From Membranipora membranacea (Eukaryota; Bryozoa; Gymnolaemata; Cheilostomatida; Membraniporidae), in NCBI GenBank assembly GCA_914767715.1, contig OU612074.1:2929501-2993500 (forward strand): a stretch of DNA of 64,000 nt. The letters run 5' to 3'. This document shows positions 23,917 through 34,899 of this stretch, in pieces. Position 1 is the first letter of the stretch. Each line of letters starts with the position of its first letter. The notes under the pieces are model-generated. The model was not told the DNA's origin and searched no databases. It saw only the letters and a list, made by a program, of their open reading frames with translations. The translations under genes and the position numbers were made by a program.

Positions 23917-24701
23917 GGATTATAATATTTGTACGATGAAGGTCCTTGTGCTCCTATTACTGATGGTTGTCATGGGGGCTCATATACATGGTAAAATTTT
24001 TTACTATCAAAACTAGAAGGATATAGGTTCATATCAAAAACACCCATTTAAGCATTGTGAAAGAATGACTCAGAATTATATTACATATCAATGGATGATA
24101 TTTGAGCAAGTTTTATTTCTAAAAGATTGAAATAATATATTGTCACTGAAATTGCAATTTGACTTATTTTGTTAATTGTTACTATTGGCGGTGATTTGGC
24201 ACCACATTTCTTTAGTATGATAATCAAGCAGCTTGAGTTCAATGTCGCTTTAGCAGTTTCCAAACATGAAACATATAATTATTAATTATACTTTTCTTCT
24301 TCAAATAGACAGAAGGTAAACCATCACCCTTTTTCCCTCTTATTTTTCCTGTCACTACATACGAAAATTTCCAAAAAACAATTGTAGACTACTGACAATA
24401 GAATGTAATATATGTATATATAATTATGAATTCATATATATATATGTATAATTCTATATATATGTATAATTATATATAAATATATAATTATATATAAATA
24501 TATAATTATATATAAATATATAATTATACTCGAGTGTATGGATGAAAATTTTAAATGCTGTTCACAGGTGATGAAGAGGACGAGGTATGGACCTCTACCT
24601 CTACCACAACAGAGTCCTCCCAAACTACAGAGAAAGCTCCCAATCCTCCTAAATTTGTCACAATTCACAAGGAGCACAAAGCCTTTAAGTGTCAAAAATA
24701 A
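23917..24701 (+). CDS. Small secreted peptide (short product of the shared locus)
   Basis: The ATG at 23936 opens a signal-peptide exon (coding 23936-23990, 55 nt, phase 1). Exon 2 (24568-24701) completes a 62-residue product: 18-residue Leu/Val-rich signal, an acidic Asp-Glu-Glu start, a Thr/Ser-rich mucin-like stretch, and a basic tail ending Cys-Gln-Lys. The stop is TAA at 24699-24701; all three frames close soon after, so exon 2 must end translation. Signal sequence, phase and exon order match the minus-strand paralogue. The same first exon can instead splice in frame to 24913 and onward into the CAP gene. The function is unknown. Confidence 0.55.
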
Positions 24702-25926
24702 GTAAAAATACAAAGAACATCTAACCTCTGCCCCGGGTGAGTGTTGTTTTACATCAATTTTTATGAGCTGTAATATGTGCGATCAAAATGTAATTTACCA
24801 CAAAGGGGGTTAGCGGTAATTAGCAAGAATGATCATCATACCGAGCAGGTCACACCTCAGGCAATGTAGCGACGATGTCACAATGAAATGTTCTTTTTTT
24901 TAATTAACTTAGGGTCAGCTGATCACGATCCAGTCAATCTACAGGTAAAATCATTGAAAGAAGAAAACCTTTGGCTTATATACACTCCCTATCCCTGCAT
25001 CACATATATTGCTTGAGATTGAGGGATCGTTTAGTTTACTTTGGGACTGATGCTGATAATGAAAAGCTACAACTGCTTAAACTAGGCATCGTTTTAGATT
25101 TTACAATATGAATAATAAAATGATTTAGCTGACTCTAAGGTCATCATCCAGTCACCCCCTTTGAATATGAATCTCAAGGTGACGTTATTGTTTTATATGC
25201 TTAGCTCCAAATATAAACATGGATTTTCAACAAGTCCAAGTACATTTTGAAGCCTCTTTACTTATTATTCTAGTTGAATGCATGACAATGTAACCCTGTT
25301 AAAGTAAAGTCAATATTCTACATATTTGTCAGGGTACATGTACAGATAAGTATAAGAAAGAGAGGACTTTGCATACCATGTGTTTGGGTCCTCCAAGTAT
25401 TAAACCAGCTGACGAGGGTATCAGTCCTTTTAATAAGAAATTGATCGTCACACTTCATAACCAATATCGAGCTAACACAGAGAAATACACTAGAATGCCT
25501 GCTAAAAATATGCTTAAAATGGTGAGTATTTCACAGGGAAAAAAATAGGGGGTGGGGGCTTTATCCTTGCTTTCCCTACAACTGTGCACATATTTTCAAT
25601 TAAAAATGTTAGATCTATCTTAGAAAATGCCAACTCAAATTCTCATCTAATAAATAGCATGTGCCATGCAACCTGCTAATACACATGAGAATTCTAAGGT
25701 TTTTAACTGTGCATCGAAAATAATTTTGTAATTGTTGTAATTCCTAAAATGATAGTTTCAAACATTGGGACAGAAAACATGGTGATCTATAGCATGTCTC
25801 ATGATAAGTTTACACAAATTATATTTCTCAAGGACATGTTGCTGTCATAGACCTAATAATTATACCTAGAGAGAACATTGAGGGCATTGAGACAAAAGGT
25901 ACACAATTTTGGATGTAGTTATGACA

Positions 25927-27048
25927 TTAACGTGATATATCGCCTTTTCAGTTTCTCAGGAACTACTTGTCCCATCTCAAAAATTCCTTCACTGACACGT
26001 TGCCAGTAGTCTGACTTATGTTTAATATCGCAATTTTTTTCAAACAGCATGTTCCTAACTAGATTAATTGCACATTAACTAAAATACATTGAAAACATAA
26101 AGGCAGCCATGGGCAAAATGATGCAGTAAATTACGTTATGCAAAAGCGTGATGAAAATCTAAGCAGTATTACATGCAAATCACATTGTGTACAACAATTG
26201 ATCACCTTTTTTAGGTGATTGTTTAGCATGGAAAGAGAAATGTTTATGCTAATAACTTCCCTACTACTGAATTTATCATCAAACGCCACGATCAAAACCT
26301 CAGAAATACTCTCTAGTTTAATGGAAGTTAGTGTGTATCATATGTTGTTTAACCTATTTTCAGCTTTTTGGCTGGAAAAAAGTGCATGTTTTGGACCAAA
26401 TAAAGCTGGTTTAGCCACAAAAATCCAAATATCTCAAGATGCAAAGCCATAATCAACAATCGCTTCGATCAAAACCTAGACAATCCCCTGTTGTTCATCA
26501 TGCTGACAACAAATTTGACTGGCGTCTTTCTGAATTTCTGATTTTTGGCTGGAAAATTTTGACCTAAATAAGTTAAAATTCGGGTTATTATCTGATACAG
26601 TTGTGACAACAAGGATCTGTAAACTGTCAAGATTATTGATTGAAGTGACAGTGCAAGACCAAAATGGTATAATGAATTGGAAATTCTAGTTTTTGCATTA
26701 TTGGGGTCGCATGTAATGAGGGGTCAGAAATGGCCCTAACACCATTGCAAAAATCAATTTCAAGTCTCAAGAAAGAAGGCCTAAAATCATAAAGTTTCAC
26801 CAAAATGTCACTCTTCCAGTTAGTGCCATGCTTCCTCTATATGGTGAAAGCATAAACTAATCAAATACCTCAAAAAAAAGGCACAGAGGGCACAATTTAA
26901 AAAGGGCACTTTTTGCCCCAAAATGAACTTCCAAAGGTCACTGCAACTCAACGTCAAACATTTGTGAGGTTTAAACTGTGAAAATAACTATTAGACATGA
27001 TCACCAATACAATATTAAAAAGTTTTAAAATGTGATATATCACGTTAA
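25927..27048 (-). mobile_element. 1.1-kb inverted-repeat element, copy B
   Basis: Inverted, diverged copy of 14866-15975, inside the large CAP-gene intron. Both ends are intact here: TTAACGTGATATATC on the left and GATATATCACGTTAA on the right, a perfect 15-bp terminal inverted repeat whose outer bases are TTAA. Internal frames are interrupted and not shared with copy A. This is a non-autonomous DNA transposon of unassigned family. Confidence 0.75.
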
Positions 27049-27229
27049 ATAGTGTAGTACCAATCATTTTAAAGTTCATTTGCAGTCCAGAGAGAGATTG
27101 TTTTATTGCTTGTCATCAATGATGAAGCAAAATTATAGTGACTGTAAGAAGGCGTTATCATTTAGGAGGCTGATACTAAAAGGTATGAAACTGTTTAAAA
27201 AACGAGTTGTGCGGCACTTAGCTGATAAA

Positions 27230-28090
27230 AATGTTTTCCTACTGGTACATAATGTTTGTTAAAAATATGGTCTTCTTCATTAATAAAATTACTGCAGTAC
27301 TAAGAGTTCGGTCTGAGATCAGATTAGGAATGTCACAACTGTATGAGGTAGAAAAAGGAGATAATAATCGAGATCTCTCCTTTGCCGTGCAAGAGTTAAA
27401 CCAAACTTCTGAATTATATAATGAAATCGGTAATATAAGAGATTGCACAAAATACTCACATTGAGTATTGGACGGATAAAAAGATTTGAACTTAGACAAT
27501 GCATAAAATCTGTTTTTCAACCTGCGAAAAATGTGGTCAGTATTATCAGTCCATTTTAAATCATCAATAAAAATAGTACCCAGATACTTAAAACATTGAA
27601 CTTTCTCTACTGGGTTGCCATCAAAAAAAACATTAGAAGTGACTTCCTGGGATCTACTCTACTGAAGTCAAAGATCATCTCCTTGGTCTTAGCGGTATTC
27701 AGTATAAGACAGTTAGCTTTGCACCATACAGAAAAATCATTTACGGCTTTAAAATAAAATTCATCACTACTGCTATGATCCAAAAGACCCAAAATAACCA
27801 TGTCATCAGCATACTTGTAGATCTTTATGTTAGGGTGATCAGATTGAACCGTGTCAGTATAGATGGAAAATAACAATGGAGATAAAACACACCCTTGTGG
27901 GCAGCCAGTACTACTAGGTAAAATATCAGATTTATGACTGGAGATTCTAACACGCTGTCGTCATTCACTGAGAAAAGAATTAATCAATTTTACATAAGGA
28001 AAAGGTACACACATATCAATTAATTTATCTGCCAGTGAGCCAGTGAGTTTGAATATTGCAATAAAGTCAGCAGATTTACGCGATAAATTC
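27230..28090 (-). mobile_element. Degenerate non-LTR retrotransposon (reverse-transcriptase fragment)
   Basis: The reverse strand encodes the C-terminal half of a LINE reverse transcriptase: a Lys-Leu-Ile-Asn-Ser-Phe-Leu segment, Cys-Pro-Gln-Gly-Cys-Val-Leu-Ser-Pro-Leu-Leu-Phe, and the catalytic Tyr-Ala-Asp-Asp box at about 27800. A downstream region of the usual finger/thumb type lies at 27239-27520. It is broken by an in-frame TGA near 27962 and by frame changes, so it is inactive. It sits in the CAP gene intron antisense to the gene, next to copy B of the inverted-repeat element. Confidence 0.8.
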
Positions 28091-31020
28091 GATGCTATTT
28101 TCTATACAAGATATATAGGTTGAAAGTAATTATCGTATCAATCGAAAAGGCTGCTAACTTGATATTCAGCAGCCCTTCTTAATCAATTCGATGTTGTTTG
28201 TCTCAGAAAATATTTAGGTTAACATTATTATCGGAAGAATCTTGAAAAGTTACTAACAAGACTATCTCACAAACATACCTTCTTACTTATATAGTACTGG
28301 AATGATGAAATTGCTACTGTTGCACAGAAATGGGCTTCTAACTGTGCCTTTCATCATGATGAGAATCTTAGTATACCAGGTAGGTGTTTTAGTGATCGAG
28401 TATATCTGCTCATATTTCACATAATGTGATCTGAGCAGCGTTGCCTTATTCAGAGCTGTAGGAGAGGCAAGTAAGATGTATGTATTTCATACCATAGGTT
28501 GTATTGCTTACTTCGCAAAAAAATAATTGAAGCAGTGCGAAATGGGAATCTTTATGCTTGCCATTAATTTCAAGAATGTATTTAGTATCTGATAGTATGT
28601 AAGTAGCCAATATGTTGGCTCTGATCTTATTGACATATATTGATGGGTATAACTTCAGGAAAACACCTTCTGACCTGGCATTGGCCCTCTCCCTCTCACC
28701 AGCCAATCTGAGCCGCTGTCTAGTATGTGAGCAGAAAGGTCATTATTGTATATGGTTCCATCAGGTTCCATCAGGTTCCCACCCTCCCTGGTTCCATACA
28801 TAAATACTCAGTAGATATTCATCTATTCTTTAGGCCGGTTAGGATCAGTGGGACAGAATATTGGTATAGGATATCAGAGCTGGCAGAGCGTTGTTGATGG
28901 ATGGCATTCAGAAGCAAAGTTATTCAAATATGGTAAGATAATCATCCTAGCTAACGGTCTAATGAGAGATTAAAACTATTTATTGATATTTGTATTACAT
29001 CAAAAATTTGTATACCAATCTCTCCAGTTATTCATGTGCTAACATAGTCCATAGATGAAGGGTAGTCTTGCATGAATAAATAGATCTTCAACCTGTGTAA
29101 CAGTTGGCACACCCTTATATTGCTTTATCTTCCTGCAGAGAAAACATTGCCAAAAAACTTGAAAATTAAATGAATTTTAAACTCATTAATTTTAACCAAA
29201 CCTACAAGCCTCCAAACAATAGGGGGCAGATTTATTGAGCAAACTATATTGCTGTTAGTAAAAAAGAATTGATAATGAATTTCTACATTAAGGAGATGGG
29301 CCAAGAAATAAACAAAACTTCATGAAAGTGCATCAATACACACAAGTAGTGTCGGAACAAACCTGGTCGGGTGTGGATTCGCTAGATGTATTGGTCGAAC
29401 TTTCTCAGTCTGCAACTACGGTCCATCGTAAGTGGTCAAAATTTAAAGGTTTACACTAAAACTCTTTCTTATGACAACGAAAAGGCAGGTGTGCTTTTAC
29501 TACCTGTCAAAGTCACAAGAAAGGAAAATCAAAATCACATATGTTGATTTTAAATCAACCAGGTGAAATCACTTAGTACAGCTGTAGTTACAAGCGATTG
29601 TAACAGTGAGAAAATTATGGATAAAGTTTGAAATTGCGCTCTCTGCACATTGTCCATGTAAACATGAGGTATGTACTGAACAAGGGCAGTAAATCACCAC
29701 TTTCATCTTATTTACAGAACCATAAAGACTGAATTTCTAAACAAAAGTAACCAGAACGGAGTCATTTACAAATATACAATGTCTTCTAACAATGAAGATA
29801 ATTATTTGTTTTCGACTCATGTAGAAAAAAAAAACATTAATACATCATTGGCGACAGGTGTCAGTCAATAAGAAGGATTACTTATTTTCATCACTGACTG
29901 TTTCCAATTATTGATACCTTTCTTAGGGGCAACACTAATCTGGCTAAATCGTACCAAAATGGAAGGAAAGCATCTGGCTGTCGTAGACACGCTAGTAATG
30001 GCCTCTGTGGTAAGTGTTTAAGACTCACAATCAATTTATGATATGAAAAAGCTTGCTTTATAAGGCAATTGGATATATTTGGAACAACACTCCCTACAAT
30101 TTTGTCACAAACTTGATCATTTTGTTATAACAGTTGATACAGTGTCCTCTCTAACCTTAGTTACATGAGAGATTTACTAAATCCTTTGGGTCAAATATCC
30201 TTCATGACTCGAGAAGGAATATTATAGATGTACCAGCTGAACTTTTTACTCAACTTCCTAACACAGGAGGACATTGACATCAATAATGTAACATTAAATT
30301 TGTTATTTTGTTATATTGTGGTACAAAGATCTGCCGAGGTAACGGGAAGCTGAACCTTGGTACCTGCAAATGTGAATGCTCAAATCACCCATGGTTCAAC
30401 CAAGTCTGCAAGGGTAAACATGTATCTGTTTTACATTATCACTTTTCATCAAGTTTAGTCTTGCATCCTGCACGAAGAAAATGTTTGTATGATTAATTGT
30501 TTAGTTGATGAGTTTACTCCTTGATACTACGAAAGACGTCTTTGCAAATTAGTCAAAATATGTTTCAAGTTTTAACAATCTTTACTCATAGCCTGCCCGA
30601 CCTAACACCTCAAAATATGACATACATTGACAAGTGATTGTTACGGTGATAGTATAAATTTTAAAACATAACAAACAATGACCTTTCGGTGACCTTGTCG
30701 TGCTTTATTCACACCAGGATTTGTAAGGTTTTATGTCTGCATTGATATAAATTTTGTTTTCTAGTGAATTGCTCGAAAGCTATGGATCTCTGGACCTGCC
30801 CGCATTATGGAGTGGCTAGTTGTACATATAGTGGTGTGGCAGATGAGTGTCCAATGTCGAGTTGGATCTGCTAAGAGCAATTGCTGCCCTCTGTATGATG
30901 CTGTATTAAACATTCATAAAATTGTTCATTTTATTGTGGGAAATATTTTTTCCGAAGTATGATATCATCAAATATATTTTTGCAATATTACATGTATATG
31001 AAATGATATAATATTTAGCA

Positions 31021-31026
31021 AATAAA
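31021..31026 (+). terminator. AATAAA polyadenylation signal
   Basis: Hexamer about 150 bases after the CAP gene stop; likely its mRNA 3' end signal. Confidence 0.5.
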
Positions 31027-31073
31027 ATGAATTAAAAAAACTGTAGGCTCTTGTGGTTGTGCATTATTACTTA

Positions 31074-31396
31074 AAGGAGTGGTCTGACGGTTAAGGGTAT
31101 GGACTTGTGATCTTATGATCCAGGTTCGATTCCCGGCGCCGGCTGTCATTTCTGATTTGGCACTGGCAAGCCATTCATCCTAGCCAGGTCTGTTCGGATC
31201 AGGACCATAAATACAGGAGGTCTACTGTGTGCTTGCATGCAGTATAAAGATCCCCCTCTGCCTCTTCGAAAAAAGAGTAGCCGGCAACGGCGGGCAAGGG
31301 TATAGGGTACTACCCCACACAAGCCACCCGAGCTTAAGGGGGCCCGTTAAATAGGGCGGTCAAATAAGACCTAGTGCATAGGAAAAAAAAAAAAAA
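31074..31396 (+). mobile_element. tRNA-derived SINE with poly(A) tail
   Basis: The 5' part has polymerase III promoter blocks: an A-box-like TGGTCTGACGGTTAAGG and a B-box GGTTCGATTCCCGG, about 50 bases downstream. A tRNA-unrelated, GC-rich body follows, and the element ends in a run of 14 A at 31383-31396. This is the classic SINE order. I could not see a clear target-site duplication. Confidence 0.75.
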
Positions 31397-32100
31397 GGCT
31401 TCCAAGCTAAGTCTTTTATAACTGATATCTCCAAATTTGGTCCGAGGTTATCTTATCAAATCACATTTCTAACTTGCACATCAGTTTTAGGAAACCAGGT
31501 TTGAAATTAACAAGCACTGATTTGCCAAACAAGTTACACATTGAAAATACAGTGGTCGGCAGTTCATGTTGTCAAAATTGGACTAGCTGTGACCAACACA
31601 AAATACTATTAATAACGATGATATTAATGATACTAAAATGCAGTGAGTCCATGAATTATTTTGGCTGGATGCAGTCTGCGTCTCAAGTCGCAAAAGATAG
31701 GATTAAGTCAGATAGTTGAATATTTATTTTTTGACTTTTTTAAGGCATGTGTGGCAATTAACTTATTAGCTTTAATCACATAAAGCAAGTCTAAGCCCTT
31801 GCCATTAACCACAGAAATAACAATGGCTAGGCAGCAAATTTGTTGAAAATTTTGAGTCTTGACATGATAAACATGTGCTCATTTTTATAATTCTTTGCTA
31901 CTTAGCATTGAACTTTCATTAGCAATATTTAAAATCATGATACCCAATGAATATGGGTGCAGCTGTAGACAGACTGCGTTGAGATGATTCAGGAGCAAAA
32001 TATCTTTTATGATTCCCTTGCATTACAATTTGTTCCCTTCTTCTGGTATGAGGCCAACAAAATTGATCAACTATTTGCATCCAATCATGAGACATTATTC
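31397..32100. other. No gene recognised
   Basis: An 81-codon open frame at 31474-31719 has no signal, splice flanks or family resemblance that I can support. Otherwise nothing is seen. Confidence 0.4.
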
Positions 32101-32104
32101 CAGT

Positions 32105-32560
32105 CGAGTTATCTGTGATTCAGCTGGAACTTGAGCTGATCGGTATGTAGATAAAATGGAAAGATAAAGAGCCCCAATTATTGTTCTACAAATTACCACA
32201 CATAGATTAATTTGATCAATCTGCTGCCACAATTGATTGATTGGTTTATTTATCACTCACATATAAGTATGTGGCAAAAATTCGCTGTTTAATACACTGC
32301 TGTTCATAAAAAAAATTACATAAGAAAAGCTGACATCTTATCGTGGATTGGGTTTAAAAAATATTATTGAGGGTCAAAATCATGGTGCTTAAACACTGTC
32401 TTTCCCCCAAGAAGACCTGTATTTTATTGTCCTATATCTTCTGGATGGTAGCTGGGCCAAAAAGTCATTTATAAAATTTTCATCAATGCCAGACTGAGTT
32501 GATACTTCCTCTTAAGAGTTCATCTGATGGCCACAGCCAGAGCTATACTTCTGCAAAAAA
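32105..32560 (+). repeat. Duplicate of the peptide-gene intergenic region
   Basis: Diverged direct copy of blocks at 22595-22700 (ATTCAGCT-GAACTTGAGCTG, then GGTATGT, GGAAAGA, AGAGCCC, CTGCTGCC) and 23165-23200 (GGCCA-AGCCA-AGCT-TACTTC). It suggests that the secreted-peptide locus was once duplicated here. No signal-peptide exon is found next to it. Confidence 0.5.
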
Positions 32561-32739
32561 TCTGCAAAACTTGTTGCATTGACAAATTGAAAAAGAACCA
32601 TCAATTATTTCATCTTTTATTCTTGTTTCCTGACATTGTGAGAAGAAACATCATTGCCTGTATTATAATTTTAAGACTTTTCACAGCACCTTCTGGTTTA
32701 AGACAAAGTAATCTCATGCTATAATCCCTCCTAAATCCA

Positions 32740-34150
32740 TAAACCAGTCCCTTTAACCGCTTGTGGGCCTAATGGTTCAAGTCCAACGCATTATTATGAA
32801 GTTCTATTGGATTGTGTCAGAAATTTGCTGACAGAACTCAGAAATCATCTGTCTGGCATTATGTCCTCTCCAATCCTAATTTAAAACGTTTATGTCTTAC
32901 CTGCACAGATCATGCTGTTACATAAAACTGCGGAGAACAGATCGATGAGTCAATAGGAGATAATATGATTGTATCTTCACCAGGATGCAGTGGTTTAGTT
33001 GGAAGATCGTATACATATACAGATGATGGCTTACTGATGATTGTCATTCTAAAAAATCATATTGCATTGTATCGTGAGTTCAAGAAATATGGCAACTTTG
33101 AGCGCAATACAATTGGATTTCTGTCTGCATCAAACTTGGTTATTCACTGAAAATTAAACTAGTCGTTTGGTTGAATTTCTCTATCTTTCCTAGAACTAGG
33201 GCATATCACAACAACAGGAGTGGAAACCAGCCTAGTGATTCTAACCTACAAACTTAATAGTATATGACCTCTGATATCCCTGCACTATTAAGTCAAGGGA
33301 AGAAATTGGAGATCAATTTTAGTGATTAGTCACATCCCCAGAACAACATGCCCAGGATTTAAATGTTAGACCAGCTTTTTTGTCAATCGTTAATAATCAG
33401 CGTTAGTTTTGGCGTGGTAATACATTTCCTGTGACAAAAAGGTTGCATTTAGATTTTCAATTTTTACAGTTGTTGTGAGAACCAGATCAAATCTCTCTTT
33501 CCTATAACCAGGGATTCATTAATTTTGAGTGGAAATCAACTGAGCGATTCTAATCTATATTGGCAGCATTCTTATTGTATGACCTCAGATGTACCTGACC
33601 TGTGCTATGAAGTCAGGATATGATATTGGGGATCAGTGTCAGCGACTGTTTTGAGCTACATGCTCAGAACATCATGCCTATGCCCATGTTAGAACCCAAC
33701 TTTTCCATCAATTCTTTCAACCAGATTTTCCATCATTTGTTTAGATGTAGCGCTTATTTTAAAGAGCTATTGGATTTATATGAAAAGATGGAATTTTTAA
33801 AAACAGTTTTTGATTCACGAGTTGAAGAAAAAGTCTCTGAATAAGCTAGGATATTAAATAAACGACAAACACCCAATTTTCACTTTCGCTGAGAGAATAA
33901 GATAACACTCACCCATCATGATGCAGGCCATCTTTGTCTGTGTCATTATCAGGTTGTTGAGGTGGTGTTTGTATGTGTGTGACATGATACTACAGGCTAT
34001 ATTGCCCTGTTGGTACAGAGCTTATTTCAACCCAATCCTCACTGTTATAAACCGGATCAACCTACAACAAAACCCTGTAAAATGTAAAAATATTTTAGTT
34101 ATTTTAACCACTCTCATAATTAACATTTATAGCCTATGGATAATATGATA
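32740..34150 (-). repeat. Tandem segmental duplication, unit 2 (exon-like module)
   Basis: This segment aligns in order with 36460-37620: a TCCAATCCTA-TTTAAAAC-like block, AATATGAT-GTATCTTCA, ATTCTAAAAAA, TTAGTCGTTTGGTTG, and a terminal block near 33900-33975. In reverse complement the terminal block reads CCTCAACAACCTGATAATGA followed by CACAGACA and GGTGAGT, an exon-like end with a consensus donor. A further copy of the TTCTAA-CTA-TATGACCT block lies at 33500-33600. A complete coding gene could not be assembled. Equivalent donors in the copies imply exons of a duplicated minus-strand gene. Confidence 0.45.
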
Positions 34151-34899
34151 AAAAGATGGAATTTTTCAGTTAAAGTCCAAAGACGGGCATAGAAGGCCCA
34201 GACAACGTAAAGCGATCACCCAGCCATATCAAATCCAAATAGGGTTAGCAGCATTCAAATTCCTCCTGCTTTTCCGGAATTAAGAGGAGAAGCAGTGAAT
34301 TATTTTTAATGGGAAACAGACGTGCTGATGCGGAATTGTGTGATACATATGCCCAATAAATTTTCATTCCAATAATGGCATCGGAAAGTGGTGAAAATAA
34401 GAATGATGTCATACGAAATCGCCCAGTTCCGATTATTTCAAATCATCCGTTTCAAATTATACGAGCGCTTATTGGTCAATTTCGACATTATTATTTATGG
34501 TTTTAGAGGTTGCCTAGATACCGTTGTCAAGATTGAAATTGAACGTTATAATTTAATCCTATAATCCCAAGTGTGATGAGCCAACACAACAAAAGCTATA
34601 TCATACCTTCTATTCAAATTATTTATGGGTGTCTGCAATCACAATTTCTTATATAACACACTTGACCACTTGAGAACGCAACGTGGACTGGCTGCATGGA
34701 GGCGGAGACCAAGGCCAATCTCCGCCTCTAATTAGACTGATCAGCCAATGGTCTTGCCTGTCACTACACATGATTAATCCCCGTGCACCCCCTTCGCTGC
34801 ACTCCACTTTAAGTTTTTAATTCATTCATTGGAGGAGAGATTTCCCAATAAGTTATATCATTAAATTGATGACAAACCAAACAACAATAATTTCCACAG

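Larger units (their letters stand above)
23936..30874 (+). pseudogene. CAP (SCP/PR-1) domain secreted protein with EGF-like and Cys-rich C-terminus; frame broken
   Basis: Exons: signal peptide 23936-23990, 24913-24944, 25333-25521, 28295-28379, 28834-28932, 29293-29427, 29927-30009, (30329-30413), 30765-30874, with GT-AG borders and compatible phases except as noted. Family landmarks: His-Asn-x-x-Arg-Ala, Pro-Ala-x-Asn-Met-Leu, Tyr-Trp-Asn-Asp-Glu, Ala-x-Lys-Trp-Ala, Gln-Asn-Ile-Gly, His-Gln-Tyr-Thr-Gln-Val-Val, Gly-Cys-Gly-Phe-Ala-Arg-Cys, Cys-Asn-Tyr-Gly-Pro. In exon 29293-29427 the frame shifts right after Gln-Val-Val: the expected Trp and following residue are missing and the downstream motifs continue in another frame, as a deletion of about 4 bases would give. 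The EGF-like exon (Cys-Lys-Cys-Glu-Cys) has its only AG out of frame, although skipping it keeps phase 1. The last exon has five Cys and ends Trp-Ile-Cys-stop. CAP proteins are secreted. It may be a pseudogene or a sequence error. Confidence 0.65.

Noticed and set aside
24568-24736. Exon 2 of the peptide gene read through to the strong GTGAGT donor at 24737 as the CAP linker
   Set aside because: All three frames contain stops before the donor, so it cannot be coding through to the CAP exons.
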